This document shows positions 1 to 10,030 of a stretch of 64,000 nt of DNA, piece by piece. The translations under genes were made by a program, and so were the position numbers. The stretch is from Strigamia acuminata (Eukaryota; Arthropoda; Chilopoda; Geophilomorpha; Linotaeniidae): contig OX442317.1 in NCBI GenBank assembly GCA_949358305.1, positions 3,414,186-3,478,185 of the forward strand, written 5' to 3'. Position 1 is the first letter of the stretch; every line of letters starts with the position of its first letter. The notes beneath the pieces are model-generated. The model made no database searches, had not been told where the DNA came from, and was given only the letters and a program-made list of their open reading frames with translations.

Positions 1-1290
1 TTAGCGAAAACGCTGCAATCGGATCGCCAAAATTACTCGCACTTTTTACAATTCCCCGCAAAATGTTGCGGATTTTTTTATTGGCAAGAAGAGAACAATT
101 TCCAAATAGACGATCACGTTACGCTCTACGACTGCAAACCACCTTCAAACTACCGGCAATTATCGCAAATTCACACCGACATAGCCAACTCTAAACTCGA
201 ACGACCCGGCAAATCGCCGTGGAAAGCTTTCTTTTTCCCATTAGCGGACGATTTTCCGGATTTGCCGTCCCCAGGACCCCATTACGCCGGCCTAATGCTT
301 TTTCACCACGTACTGACAGACGGCTATAAAATTCTGAAAACGTTCACAGAAACATTTCAAGAGTCAAAACCGACTCCAACCGCAGCTGCGTCGTCAAAAA
401 CACCAATTATCTCGAGAGTCGGGTCGACATGCATCGAATATTTGATTGTTTTCATCAATCTACCCATGTTCTTATTTAAACAACTCCTGATCCGAGACAA
501 ACACATCCTGCACCGTGTCCCCCAAATCGGTGATCGACTCGTGTCCGTTTCGCCACCAATTCAATTGGAGCGCGTTAACAGAATCAAAAACGCAAGTGGA
601 TCGACGGTGAATGATATCGTGCTATCTTGCGTCGTTGCTGCAATCGAAAAACATTTCCAGCGTGAAAACGAGGCTTTACCCAGCGATATTCATTGCTTGA
701 TTCCCGTTTCAATGCGCACACCCGAGCACCCAATCCTCGCAAACGAGCTGTCCGGATTCATGTTAAAATTGCCTTTGAATTGCCCAACTCCTCTCGACCG
801 TTTGACCGTCATTCCAAAACAAACCAAGAATTCGAAGACATCCAGCGAGCATGTGTGTCTGTACTATCTGCAAAAATGCTTCATCAATCAATTGCCATCG
901 GTTATTACAAGTGTTCTTAGTAGAAATTCTCATATTACATTTATCCTAACAAATCAAACTGGTGCTCAGCGTCTGCCCTGCAACGAGAAAACTGGTAATT
1001 TCGTCAGTATGGAAGCAATACCTCCGCACGGGGCCAATGTTGGTAATGTGTTCGTTTTGTTTTCTTTATCAATTTAGTTTATGAATTAGAGTTTCGATCT
1101 TTCTTTGTTTATTTATGCTGTAGGATTCGCAATATGCATAATTAGCTCGAATGGACGATTCCAAATTAGTATTTCGTCTGACAAAACTGTGTTCTCCAAA
1201 CGCGAAATTCTAGAACAGATTATGGAAGATTGTGCCAGTAAAATTGATTTGTTAGAAGAAAAAATACTTTCGACCAAAAAAAGATTGTAA
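1..1290 (+). CDS. WSD-type O-acyltransferase, copy A (5' end cut off)
   Basis: Exons 1-1042 and 1124-1290, with a GT-AG intron between. Reading is open from base 1, so the N-terminus lies outside the window. The WSD family (wax ester synthase/acyl-CoA:diacylglycerol acyltransferase) moves an acyl group from acyl-CoA to an alcohol or diacylglycerol at a membrane. The catalytic HHVLTDG motif is present near base 307, and the family's conserved ND motif follows in VNDIVLSCVVAAIE. The 167-bp last exon is the same length as in the three downstream copies. Oddity: where the others have a glycine-rich GGSPAIGG stretch before the intron, this copy has a proline/histidine segment. It could be a diverged active gene or an early pseudogene; no frame break is seen. 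Confidence 0.85.
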
Positions 1291-1664
1291 TCTGAATCTT
1301 GTGTAAAATCTAGTGGAATTGTTTTCAAATACACAACAGTTTCTAAGTATAATTTTAAAATGTTTACTACTCACGATTACCGGCGCCATTTTGAATTCTT
1401 TAGAGTAGCGCACTCTATTAACAAATCATATTTAAGCTGGTAGGTAATTAATAAAACCAGTCTAACTTGTAAGTGGCGACTCGTCTGACGATTTCGACAC
1501 TTCCTGATAAATATACACCATTTAACTAAATTTAAAAAAAACTATTCTTCTAAATATAGTACCAGTGACAATAATAAATAAATGAAATCAATTTCAAATC
1601 AAAGTATTGGATCTATTTGTACATGAAAACATGGAAAAACAAACAAACCAGAATAAAATGAAAC

Positions 1665-2262
1665 TTAAAGGTCATGGGAAGAGAAAAATAAAAATTGAGG
1701 AGAAGATTGTTTGTGTCATTATTAGACCAAATCCATTGTTAAAACGTGTTCAATTGTTTCGAGAGTGTTATATCGTTCGTTTAAACGTTTGAAAATTCTC
1801 AAATGTCCTCCATTTTTAGTTTTCGAAAGTTTCCAAAAGTTGCCGTTGGTGGCGCTATTTATGACGTCATCGGCAACAAACAAGCAGCTTTTTAGCATGG
1901 GCTTGGCTTCATTTAAAAACTACGAAAATTTATTATTAGTTCTTTTGAACCTATACACTTGCAACAAATAGCAAATTGGAATATTTACTGAATATTAAAA
2001 TCCCAATAACCTAACAGTGTTGTCAAATTTGCTAAAAAGCTGCTTGTTTGTCGCCGATGACGTCATAAATAGCGCCACCAACGGCAACTTTTGGAAACTT
2101 TCGAAAACTAAAAATGGAGGACATTTGAGAATTTTCAAACGTTTAAACGAACGATATAACACTCTCGAAACAATTGAACACGTTTCAACAATGGATTTGG
2201 TCTAATAATGACACAAACAATCTTCTCCTCAATTTTTATTTTTCTCTTCCCATGACCTTTAA
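1665..2262. repeat. large near-perfect palindrome (arms about 237 bp, loop about 125 bp)
   Basis: The left arm, about 1665-1901, reappears reverse-complemented at about 2027-2262. Both arms contain the string GTTGCCGTTGGTGGCGC or its complement. The high arm identity suggests a recent foldback or MITE-type insertion, or an inverted duplication. No target-site duplication was recognised. ORFs here are only mirror images of each other. Confidence 0.85.
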
Positions 2263-2263
2263 A

Positions 2264-2655
2264 GTGGAAACACAAGGGACCTGGTTAAATTTAAAAGCTT
2301 GCTTTTACTTGAAAAAGCGGCTAAAAACTCGACCGCTTGAGCAAACACAAGCTTGCGTTTTTGTTCAAAGCTTTGTTTTGGAGCCAGCTTTTAGTCACCT
2401 GCTCCGATCAAACTGAGTTTGATTTACGAGCTTCAAGCTTGCTGGTGTTTTAGTCATGCGACTTTCACTGCCAATCAGAATCATGAGGAAATTCTTGGAG
2501 ATTTTGGCGGGAATTTCTGGCTGGCGACCTAGCTAGCTTGAGTTTGTCAGTTAAGCTGGTAAGCCAAAAGCGGGTCAAGTGAGCTTGTAAATGACTCCCT
2601 CTTTAAACTTGTACCAGCAAGCTTTGGAATTTTACCTGCTCCCTTGTGTTTCCAC
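2264..2655. mobile_element. MITE with about 38-bp imperfect terminal inverted repeats
   Basis: It starts GTGGAAACACAAGGGA and ends with the reverse complement; similarity of the ends continues for about 38 bp up to AAAGCTTGC. It directly abuts the palindrome on its left. It has no coding capacity. The superfamily is not assignable because no target-site duplication is clear. Confidence 0.75.
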
Positions 2656-2679
2656 CTGTAGCCCACTGCAAAAAAAGAT

Positions 2680-3180
2680 TGCAGCTGCAGGAAAGTCATA
2701 TAAGTAATGACCATAAATGCTCAAATAGTGCAACCGCGCTCTAAAAACAAAACCCAGATCCCCGCAATTCAGATATCGAATTCAATCGGTTTGATCAATT
2801 TAGCCATTGAACTGTGGCGTTTTGTTTAATTTAGACCCACCTTACAATTCAATGAGCATCCCGCGCTGAATTAAAGTATTTATTACTCGTCAAGTGTTGC
2901 ACACTAAGGAAACACTGAAATCTCAATCCTCAAGTTCTACTTCTTTCTGAATAAAAAATTAATAAATAAATAAATAAATATATATATAAATAAATATAGA
3001 GCCCAAAACCCTCCAAAATAAGCATGCAGCTGTGCAATTAATAATAATAAAGTTGTTTTAATTCTTACTTGAAGGAGTGGTAAAAGATCAATGGAGCTAG
3101 AAACCGGCAATGTGATTGGCACTAAAACAAAACAAAAAATATATTTCAAACAATTTGAGTGAAATGCTTCTATCAACCTA
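2680..3180 (-). pseudogene. decayed fragments of nrf-6-like exons 11 and 10
   Basis: The stretch at about 3085-3135 (GCTAGAAACCGGCAATGTG and on) matches, with a few changes, the start of exon 10 and the preceding intron of the intact nrf-6-like gene at 15098-15177. The region near 2690-2760 weakly resembles the exon 11 segment (TTGCAGCTGCAGGAAAGTCAT). Reading frames are destroyed. Related sequence recurs at 6530-6720, 8600-8836 and 9672-9760, so the spacer between WSD genes was duplicated with the genes. Confidence 0.5.
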
Positions 3181-3301
3181 TTTGGGTTAGGTGACCCATT
3201 TGGGTTGGCAGAACTTGTTAAACATGAATGTGGGGGTTGCGAAAAATGTTTGATTTATATATGTACGTTCATATCAGGGATTGCAAACAAATTTTGATAT
3301 G

Positions 3302-3559
3302 TATATATACCGTATTTTACCGAATAAGAGACGCCCTCGAATTGTAGCCGCCCTCGAATAAGAGCCGCGACTAAGAGAGGCGACTTGAAATAAGAGCCGC
3401 GGCTTATGTTACGTTCAATAAACGTAACATTGACATTGGCCACTATTTGAAATAAAAGCCGCCCCCGAATTGGAGCCGCCCCCGATTTGGAGCCGCAGCT
3501 CAAAGTGCCCGTTTTGAATAAGAGCCGCGGCTCTTATTTGGTAAAATACGGTATATATA
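3302..3559. mobile_element. MITE built from GAATAAGAGCCGC-type repeats
   Basis: The ends read TATATATACCGTATTTTACC in inverted orientation. The interior repeats variants of AATAAGAGCCGC. It has no coding capacity. The 3560-4066 stretch up to the next gene is AT-rich with poly-T runs, and nothing else is recognisable in it. Confidence 0.75.
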
Positions 3560-4066
3560 TATCCGGGATCGCGTACAAATTTCGTGGACGAATAGGGGTT
3601 GCGAAGGAAAAAAGTTTAAGGAGCCCTTTCCTACACAATAAACACTAACGTAAGGGAATCAGAAAAGCGCAAAATTTTGAGAAAAAAAACTTCAAACAAA
3701 ACATTAAATAACAATTTTTTAAAAAAAATCTTTTGAATTTTTTTAAAAGGTTTGAAAGTTTTTAAGATTTTTAGTCTTTTAAGGTTTTAAAACAAAACAT
3801 TATTGTCTTTTTTTTAAATTTTAATTTCCATTTTTTTAATTTTTAAACTGCATTTGCAATTCTTTAACAACTACACTGTAATGCATTTGACAATTCATTG
3901 TAATCTTATCTCTATGTCATGAAAACGCCGATTTTTTGTGTAGAAACATAATGAATGTTGCTAAAGAATTGCTACTTACCTTATCACACATGCGATTAAT
4001 AAATGGGATAAGATTATTTATCGCTAAATAAACACTAACAATTTCATATTGAAGCAATTCGAAAAA

Positions 4067-5633
4067 ATGGGAACACCGAACGGACTCGGGAATAACTTAT
4101 TGGTCTTCATATTGCTAATAGCGTTTCTACCTGCTTACGCCTTTATGGTCATCACGATAACAATTTCCCGAATGTTCCGATGTGTCGTAAGAATCGTGTT
4201 AACCTTAAAAAACGGTAAAAAAACAGATTTTTTGAATGGCAAAGATTGCTTCTTCATCGTCACTCACGGAAAAGGAAAACTACACGCAACAGGGTCGTTA
4301 ACTTTTCAAGGAGAGTTTGATCTTGACTGGATTCGAAAACAGTTTTGGAAAACGTTACAATCCGATCGCCAATCTTACGCGCACTTTTTCAAATTCCCCG
4401 CAAAATGTTGCGGATTTTTCTATTGGCAGGAAGAGGACAATTTCCAAATAAACGATCACGTTTCGCTCTACGACTGCAAACCGCCTTCAAACTACCGCCA
4501 ATTATCGCAAATCCACACCGACATAGTCAACTCTAAGCTCGAACGACCCGGCAAATCGCCGTGGAAAATTTTCGTTTTCCCATTAGCGGACGAATTTCGG
4601 GGTTTGCGGTCCCCAGGACCCCATTACGTCTGCCTATTGCTTTCGCACCACGTACTGACAGACGGCTACGGAGGTGTGAGAACCTTCATGGAAACATTTC
4701 AGGAATCAAAACCCAATCAGAAAGTCGCAGTTTCGTCAAAATCACCAATTATTTCAAGTATCGGATCGAAATGCATCGAATATCTGATTGTGTTCGTCAA
4801 TCTACCCATGTTCTTATTTAAACAACTCCTGATCCGAGACAAAAACATCCTGCACCGTGTCCCCCAGATCGGTGATCGACTCGTGTCCGTTTCTCCACCA
4901 ATTCAATTGGAGCGCGTTAAACGAATCAAAAACGCAACTAGGGGAACAGTAAATGACGTCATGATATCTTGCGTCGTTGCTGCGATCGTAAAACATTTCC
5001 AGCGTGAAAACGAGGCTTTACCCTGCAATATTCATTGTTTGATCCCCGTTTCGATGCGCAAACCCGTGCATCCAATCCTCGGAAACGAAGTGTCCGGTTT
5101 CATTGTAAAATTACCTTTGAATTGTGCAACTCCTCTCGACCGCTTGGCCGCCATCACGAAAGAAACCAAGTATTTGAAGACATCCACCGAGCCTCTGTGT
5201 CTGTACCACCTGCAAAAATGCGTCATCAATCAATTGCCATCGGTTTTTACAACTTTTATGACTTCAAATTGGCACGCTACATTTGTGCTAACAAATGTAA
5301 TTGGTCCTCAATCAATGCCCTGCAAAGAAAAAGTTGGAAAATTCGTCAGCATGGGAGGTAGTCCTGCAATCGGCGGTTCTCTTGGTAATGTAACCTTTTC
5401 TTTCTTTATCAATTGTTTAGTTTCTGAATTACCGTGTTTATTTTTATTTCTTCTTATGCGCTGTAGGATTAGGAATGTTGATAATGAGCTCGAATGGACA
5501 AATCCAAATTACTATTTCGTCTGACAAAACCGTGATCTCCAAATGCGAAATTCTAGAACAGATTATGGAAGATTGTGCCAGTGAAATTGATATTTTAGAA
5601 CAAAAAATACTTTCGACCAAAAAAAGGTTGTAA
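4067..5633 (+). CDS. WSD-type O-acyltransferase, copy B
   Basis: Exons 4067-5384 and 5467-5633 give 494 residues. The start is the ATG at 4067; upstream in-frame sequence has no other ATG. A hydrophobic segment at about residues 10-35 should anchor the protein in the membrane. The catalytic HHVLTDG lies at residues 194-200, the ND motif in TVNDVMISCVVAA, and a glycine-rich GGSPAIGGSLG stretch precedes the intron. WSD enzymes esterify long-chain alcohols or diacylglycerol with acyl-CoA, making storage or surface lipid. The neighbours on either side are tandem paralogs. A TATA-like TTAATAAATGG lies about 80 bp upstream. A 530-bp MITE has landed just after the stop codon. The exact substrate cannot be told from sequence. 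Confidence 0.92.
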
Positions 5634-5658
5634 TCTGAATCTTGTGTAAAACCTGGTG

Positions 5659-6188
5659 GGTATAATTTTACTTTACCGGCCACCTCTCAGATCATCGCTA
5701 AAATTTGGTTCTAGGGGTAGTCAAGGGTTGGGAATCGAATGGCGTTGACGGTTTTGGGGGCAAACAAAAACCGAACCGGAAATCAGGAGATTAATGGCTG
5801 TGGGCTATGCAAGGAATCATATGGCCAATTGTTTTTGTTGTTGCTGGTTCCACAATGTTAGTGAGCAGGGGGTCGGAAAAAAGCGGGGGCTGGAAGGGGG
5901 GTTCAGGAGGGGCAGAGCCCCCTTGAAAATTTGAAAAGAGAAAGCACGTGTATAACAATGCTGACAGCTAACAATGCAGACAGCTAACAATGCAATTAAA
6001 AATTTTAAATAATGGGCAATATGAGGGCAATTGAAAGTAGCATAACTGGTCGTTAATCTCTTGATTTCCGCTTCCATTTTCGTTTGCTCCAAAAACCCTC
6101 AACGCCATTCGATTTTTCACCCTTGAATACCCCTGAATCCAAATTTTGGAAATGATGTGAGAGGTGACCGGTAAAGAAAAATTGTTCC
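5659..6188. mobile_element. MITE (530 bp) in the 3' flank of WSD copy B, with an 8-bp target duplication
   Basis: Long inverted ends (over 100 bp) share TTTACCGGYCACCTCTCA and continue through AAATCGAATGGCG-like sequence. The flanks are acctggtg (5651-5658) and atctggtg (6189-6196), 7 of 8 identical. WSD copy A keeps the unoccupied site (atctagtg, about 1309-1316), which supports insertion after the duplication. A second, one-ended copy lies at about 57321-57600. Confidence 0.85.
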
Positions 6189-6529
6189 ATCTGGTGTAAT
6201 TGTTTTCAAACACAAAACGGTTTTTAAGTACAATTTTAAAATGTTTAATACTCACGATTGCCGGCGGCATTTTGAATTCTGTAGAGTAGCGCACTCTATT
6301 AACATTGTAATAAATCATACGCTAGCTGGTAGGACGATGTCGACATTTCCATATTTCCTAATAAATATACACCATTAACCTAAATTAAACAAAACTATTC
6401 TTCTAAATATAATACCAATAACAATAATAAATAAATTAAATTAATTTTAAATCAAAGTATTGGATCTACTTGAACATGGGAACGTGGAAATCAAACAAAC
6501 CAGAATAAAATAGGCAGCACAAAGCTGAA

Positions 6530-6720
6530 AAGAACGCGTGCAGCTGCAGGGAAGTCGTAAAAGGACCGTAAATGCTCAAATAGTGCTACCGAGCTCTATA
6601 AACAAAAACCAGATCCCCGCAATTTAGATATCGAATTCAATCGGTTCGATCAATTTAGCCATTTAACTTTGGCGTTTTGTTCAATTTGGACCCACCTTAC
6701 ACTTCAATCAGCATCAACTC
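6530..6720 (-). repeat. duplicated spacer with faint nrf-6-like exon similarity
   Basis: It contains the same run as 2690-2830 and 8620-8760: CAGCTGCAGG, then CCAGATCCCCGCAATT, then TCGATCAATTTAGCC. It is probably a remnant of the duplicated spacer rather than a functional site. No open frame remains. Confidence 0.5.
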
Positions 6721-6767
6721 ATCACTGTTGTTACCCACCATAAATTTCTAATATTGCAGATGCGATC

Positions 6768-6776
6768 TATAAATGG
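6768..6776 (+). promoter_or_regulatory. TATA box of WSD copy C
   Basis: TATAAATGG sits 74 bp before the ATG. The segment from the TATA box to the ATG is conserved upstream of copy D (CAATAAATGG at about 9961), including AGTGCAGTTTTTTACAGTGG, which marks a shared core promoter and 5' leader. Confidence 0.6.
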
Positions 6777-6841
6777 ACAACATACAGCAAGTAATATTGA
6801 ATTAACAAGTGCAGTTTTTTACAGTGGGCATTTAGAATACG

Positions 6842-8408
6842 ATGAAAACAGCAAACAAACTCAGGAATATGTTATCGGTCTTCGTATTGTTCATAGCGTT
6901 TCTACCTGTTTACGCGTTTCTCGCCGTCGCGATAACGATTTCGCGAATGCTCCGGTGTGTCGTAGGAATTGTGTTAACCTTACAAACTGGTAAAAAAACA
7001 AATTTCTTGAATGGCGGTGATTGCACATTCCTCGTGACTCACGGAAAATCAAAACCACAAGCATTGGGGTCGTTAATATTTCAAGGAGACTTCGATCTCG
7101 CCCTGATCCGAAATAAGTTTGCAAAAACGCTGCAATCCGATCGCCAATCTTACTCGCACTTTTTCAAATTCCCCGCAAAATGTTGCGGATTTTTCTATTG
7201 GCAAGAAGAGGACAATTTCCAAATAAACGATCACGTTTCGCTCTACGACTGCAAACCGCCTTCAAACTACCGCCAATTATCGCAAATTCACACCGACATA
7301 GTCAACTCAAAGCTCGAACGACCCGGCAAATCGCCGTGGAAAATTTTCGTTTTCCCATTAGCGGACGATTTTCCGTATTTGCCGTCCCCCGGACCCCATT
7401 ACGTCTGCCTAATGCTTACGCACCACGCAATGACAGACGGCCATGGAGGTGCGAAAACGTTTATAGAAACATTTCAGGAATCAAACCCCATTCAGAATGT
7501 TTCCGTTTCGTCAAAATCAACAATCATTTCAAGTACCGGATCAAAATGTATCGAATATCTGATTGTGTTGGTCAATCTACACATGTGTCTATTGAAACAA
7601 CTCCTAGCCCGAGACAAAAACATCCTGCACCGTGTCCCCCACATCGGTGATCAAGTCGTGTCCGTTTCGCCACCAATTCAATTGGAGCGCGTTAAAAGAA
7701 TCAAAAACGCAAGCGGGTCGACGGTGAATGATGTCATGACATCTTGCGTCGTAGCTGCAGTCGAAAAACATTTCCAGCGTGAAAACGAGGCTTTACCCAA
7801 CCATATTCATTGCTTGATCCCCGTTTCGATGCGCAAGCCCGTACATCCAATCCTCGGAAACGAAATTTCCGGTTTCATTTTAAGATTACCTTTGAATTGT
7901 GCAACTCCTCTCGACCGCTTGGCCGCCATCACGAAAGAAACCAAGTATTTGAAGACATCCACCGAGCCTCTGTGTCTGTACCACGTGCAAAGATGCGTCG
8001 TCAATCAATTGCCATCGGTATTTACAACTTTTATGGGTTCAAATTTGCACGTTACATTTGTGCTAACAAATGTAATTGGTCCTCAATCAATGCCCTGCAA
8101 AGAGAAAGTTGGAAAATTCGTCAGCATGGGAGGAAGTCCTGCAATCGGCGGATCCGTTGGTAATGTAATCGTTTCCTTGTTTATCAATTGTTTAGCTTCT
8201 GAATTACCGTGTTGATTTTTATTTCTTCCTGTACGCTGTAGGATTAGGAATATTGATAACGAGTTCGAATGGACGAATCCAAATTACTATTTCGTCTGAC
8301 AAAACCGTGATCTCCAAATGCGAAATTCTGGAACAGATTTTGGAAGATTGTGCCAGTGAAATTGATTTGTTAGAACAAAAAATACTTTTGACCAAAAAAA
8401 GGTTGTAA
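6842..8408 (+). CDS. WSD-type O-acyltransferase, copy C
   Basis: Exons 6842-8159 and 8242-8408 give 494 residues, the same architecture as copy B. An N-terminal hydrophobic anchor (LPVYAFLAVAITI region) is followed by the catalytic motif, here HHAMTDG, so both histidines and DG are kept. The ND motif lies in TVNDVMTSCVVAA and GGSPAIGGSVG precedes the intron. The intron is 82 bp and its position is identical in all four copies. Role as for copy B: acyl-CoA-dependent ester formation on a membrane. It is closest to copy D over the first 60 residues, which suggests C and D come from the most recent duplication or from gene conversion. Confidence 0.92.
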
Positions 8409-8599
8409 TTTGAATCTTGCATAAACTCAATTAATTGTATTTGTTTTCACACACACCACAGTTTGTATGCACACCATTAAACTAAAATTAAACAACTATT
8501 CCTCCAAATATAGTAACAATAATAAATTAATTAAATCATTTTTCCAATTTTCTTGAACATGGAAACAAGGATAAGCTAACAAACAAACCAAAATGAAAT

Positions 8600-8836
8600 G
8601 GACCTTACTCCGCTGCAAAAAAAACATTGCAGCTGCAGGAAAGTCATCAAAGTAAAAACCGTAAAAACTCAAAATAGTGCAACCGCGCTCTATAAACAAA
8701 ACCCAGATCCCCGCAATTCCGATATTGAATTCAATCGGTTCGATCAATTTAGCCATTTAACTTTGGAGCATCCCGTGCTCAATTAAGAATTTAAGACTTG
8801 TAATGCATCGTCGAGTGTTGCATACTAAGGAAACAC
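8600..8836 (-). pseudogene. nrf-6-like exon 11 relic in the WSD spacer
   Basis: GCAAAAAAAACATTGCAGCTGCAGGAAAGTCAT resembles the exon 11/donor boundary of the intact gene at about 14897-14935 and is the same spacer as at 2680. It is strongly decayed; the call rests on partial similarity and on the clearer exon 10 relic downstream at 9672. Confidence 0.4.
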
Positions 8837-8838
8837 TA

Positions 8839-9435
8839 CCGTCTTCCCCTGAATACAACGTCATGACGTTTTATTATGTCTTTTTTGTGAAACTTCTGAA
8901 AATTGGTTGAAAATTTCATTTATTTTGCTCAAAAAACCAAAAAAAATATAAATATATAAATAAAACCACCTAAATCGATCATTTCCACGTGCGTGCAAAA
9001 CACAAAGCACAGATAAAAATTAAATTAGGTTAATTAAACAAAAACCAAAACCGAAAATCACGGGTTTTGATTACCAATTGCACTTCACTGATTTAATGAC
9101 CTATCAACAAACGCCAAACACGAGTCGCTTATCAACATGGGGGCAACCAAACGCTCATTTTTCCTTCTCTGTCTCTCATTTTCAAGGAACCAGGCCACAT
9201 GGACAAAGTTGTACATGCCCAATCCTAAAGTCGGCATCGCACCCGTTAATCAACTCGAATATAGCGTCATGTCGTTGTATTCGAATACAGCGTCATGACG
9301 TTGTATTCGAATACAGCGTCATGACGTTGTATTCAAACTGGCGTTATATTCGAAATTTTCATAAGATTTCGAAAAAAGCCAGATTTTAAAAAAACTCGAA
9401 TACAATGTCAAGACATTGTATTCGGAGAAAGACGG
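8839..9435. mobile_element. MITE (597 bp) with TA target sites and internal 31-bp tandem units
   Basis: Ends CCGTCTTCCCCTGAATACAA and inverted AAGACGG are flanked by TA (8837-8838 and 9436-9437). About three copies of a unit centred on GAATACAGCGTCATGACG lie at 9258-9335. It is non-coding. The TA flanks suggest a Tc1/mariner-like or similar source, but the family is unproven. Confidence 0.7.
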
Positions 9436-9437
9436 TA

Positions 9438-9578
9438 GCTGCATTCAAAAACTAAAATATTTTGTGTTTTACTTCAATTTTAAACCAAAAATGACATCAT
9501 TTCCTGTTTAAACTCATGTTAAAACTTAAAATACACTTACCGGTAAACGAATATTATTATTTTCATTTTGAATGCAGC
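9438..9578. mobile_element. MITE with GCTGCATTCAAAA ends
   Basis: Inverted ends GCTGCATTC and GAATGCAGC are bounded by TA (9436-9437 and 9579-9580). It shares its left TA with the preceding MITE, so one inserted at the edge of the other. A second member of the same family is at 49819-49946. Confidence 0.65.
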
Positions 9579-9671
9579 TACTGTAAGAGCAAATCTCAAA
9601 CCCAAAGTCCCATTTCTGTCTGAATAAAAGACATATACAGCCAAAAACCCTGCAATTAATTATTTCTAGTC

Positions 9672-9760
9672 ATAATTAAAAACTTGAACAAGTGGTACAA
9701 GATCAAAGGAGGTAGAAACCGACAATAAGGTTGGCACTAAAACAAAAATACATATCAAAC
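9672..9760 (-). pseudogene. nrf-6-like exon 10 relic
   Basis: ACTTGAACAAGTGGTACAAGATC followed by GGTTGGCACTAAAACAAAAA mirrors the exon 10 donor and acceptor borders of the intact gene (15098-15185). The central part of the exon is deleted. A second relic of the same exon is at 3060-3180. Confidence 0.55.
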
Positions 9761-10030
9761 AATTTGAGTAAAATGCTTCAATCAAATTCTATTACGGTAC
9801 ATTCACTATTGAAAGTTTTGGTGATGACGAAACGCAAATTTATGAATTTTTTTATTGTCAGTGCATCCGTCAGCTGTTATTTGTCAATCAACCCACCACC
9901 GTTATTACCCACCATAAATTCCTATTGTACTTCACAATTGCATTAGATTGCAGAAGCGATCAATAAATGGACAATATACAGCAAGTAATATTCACAAGTG
10001 CAGTTTTTTACAGTGGGCATTTCGAATAAG

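Noticed and set aside
3960-4049. Upstream start for WSD copy B at 4049
   Set aside because: The triplet at 4049 is TTG; the first ATG in frame is 4067. Copy D likewise starts at 10031, not at the GTG at 9998.
5035-5361. ORFs in other frames of the WSD genes (also 7180-7650, 7810-8163, 11083-11349)
   Set aside because: They recur at the same relative place in every paralog because of sequence identity; the main frame carries the family motifs.
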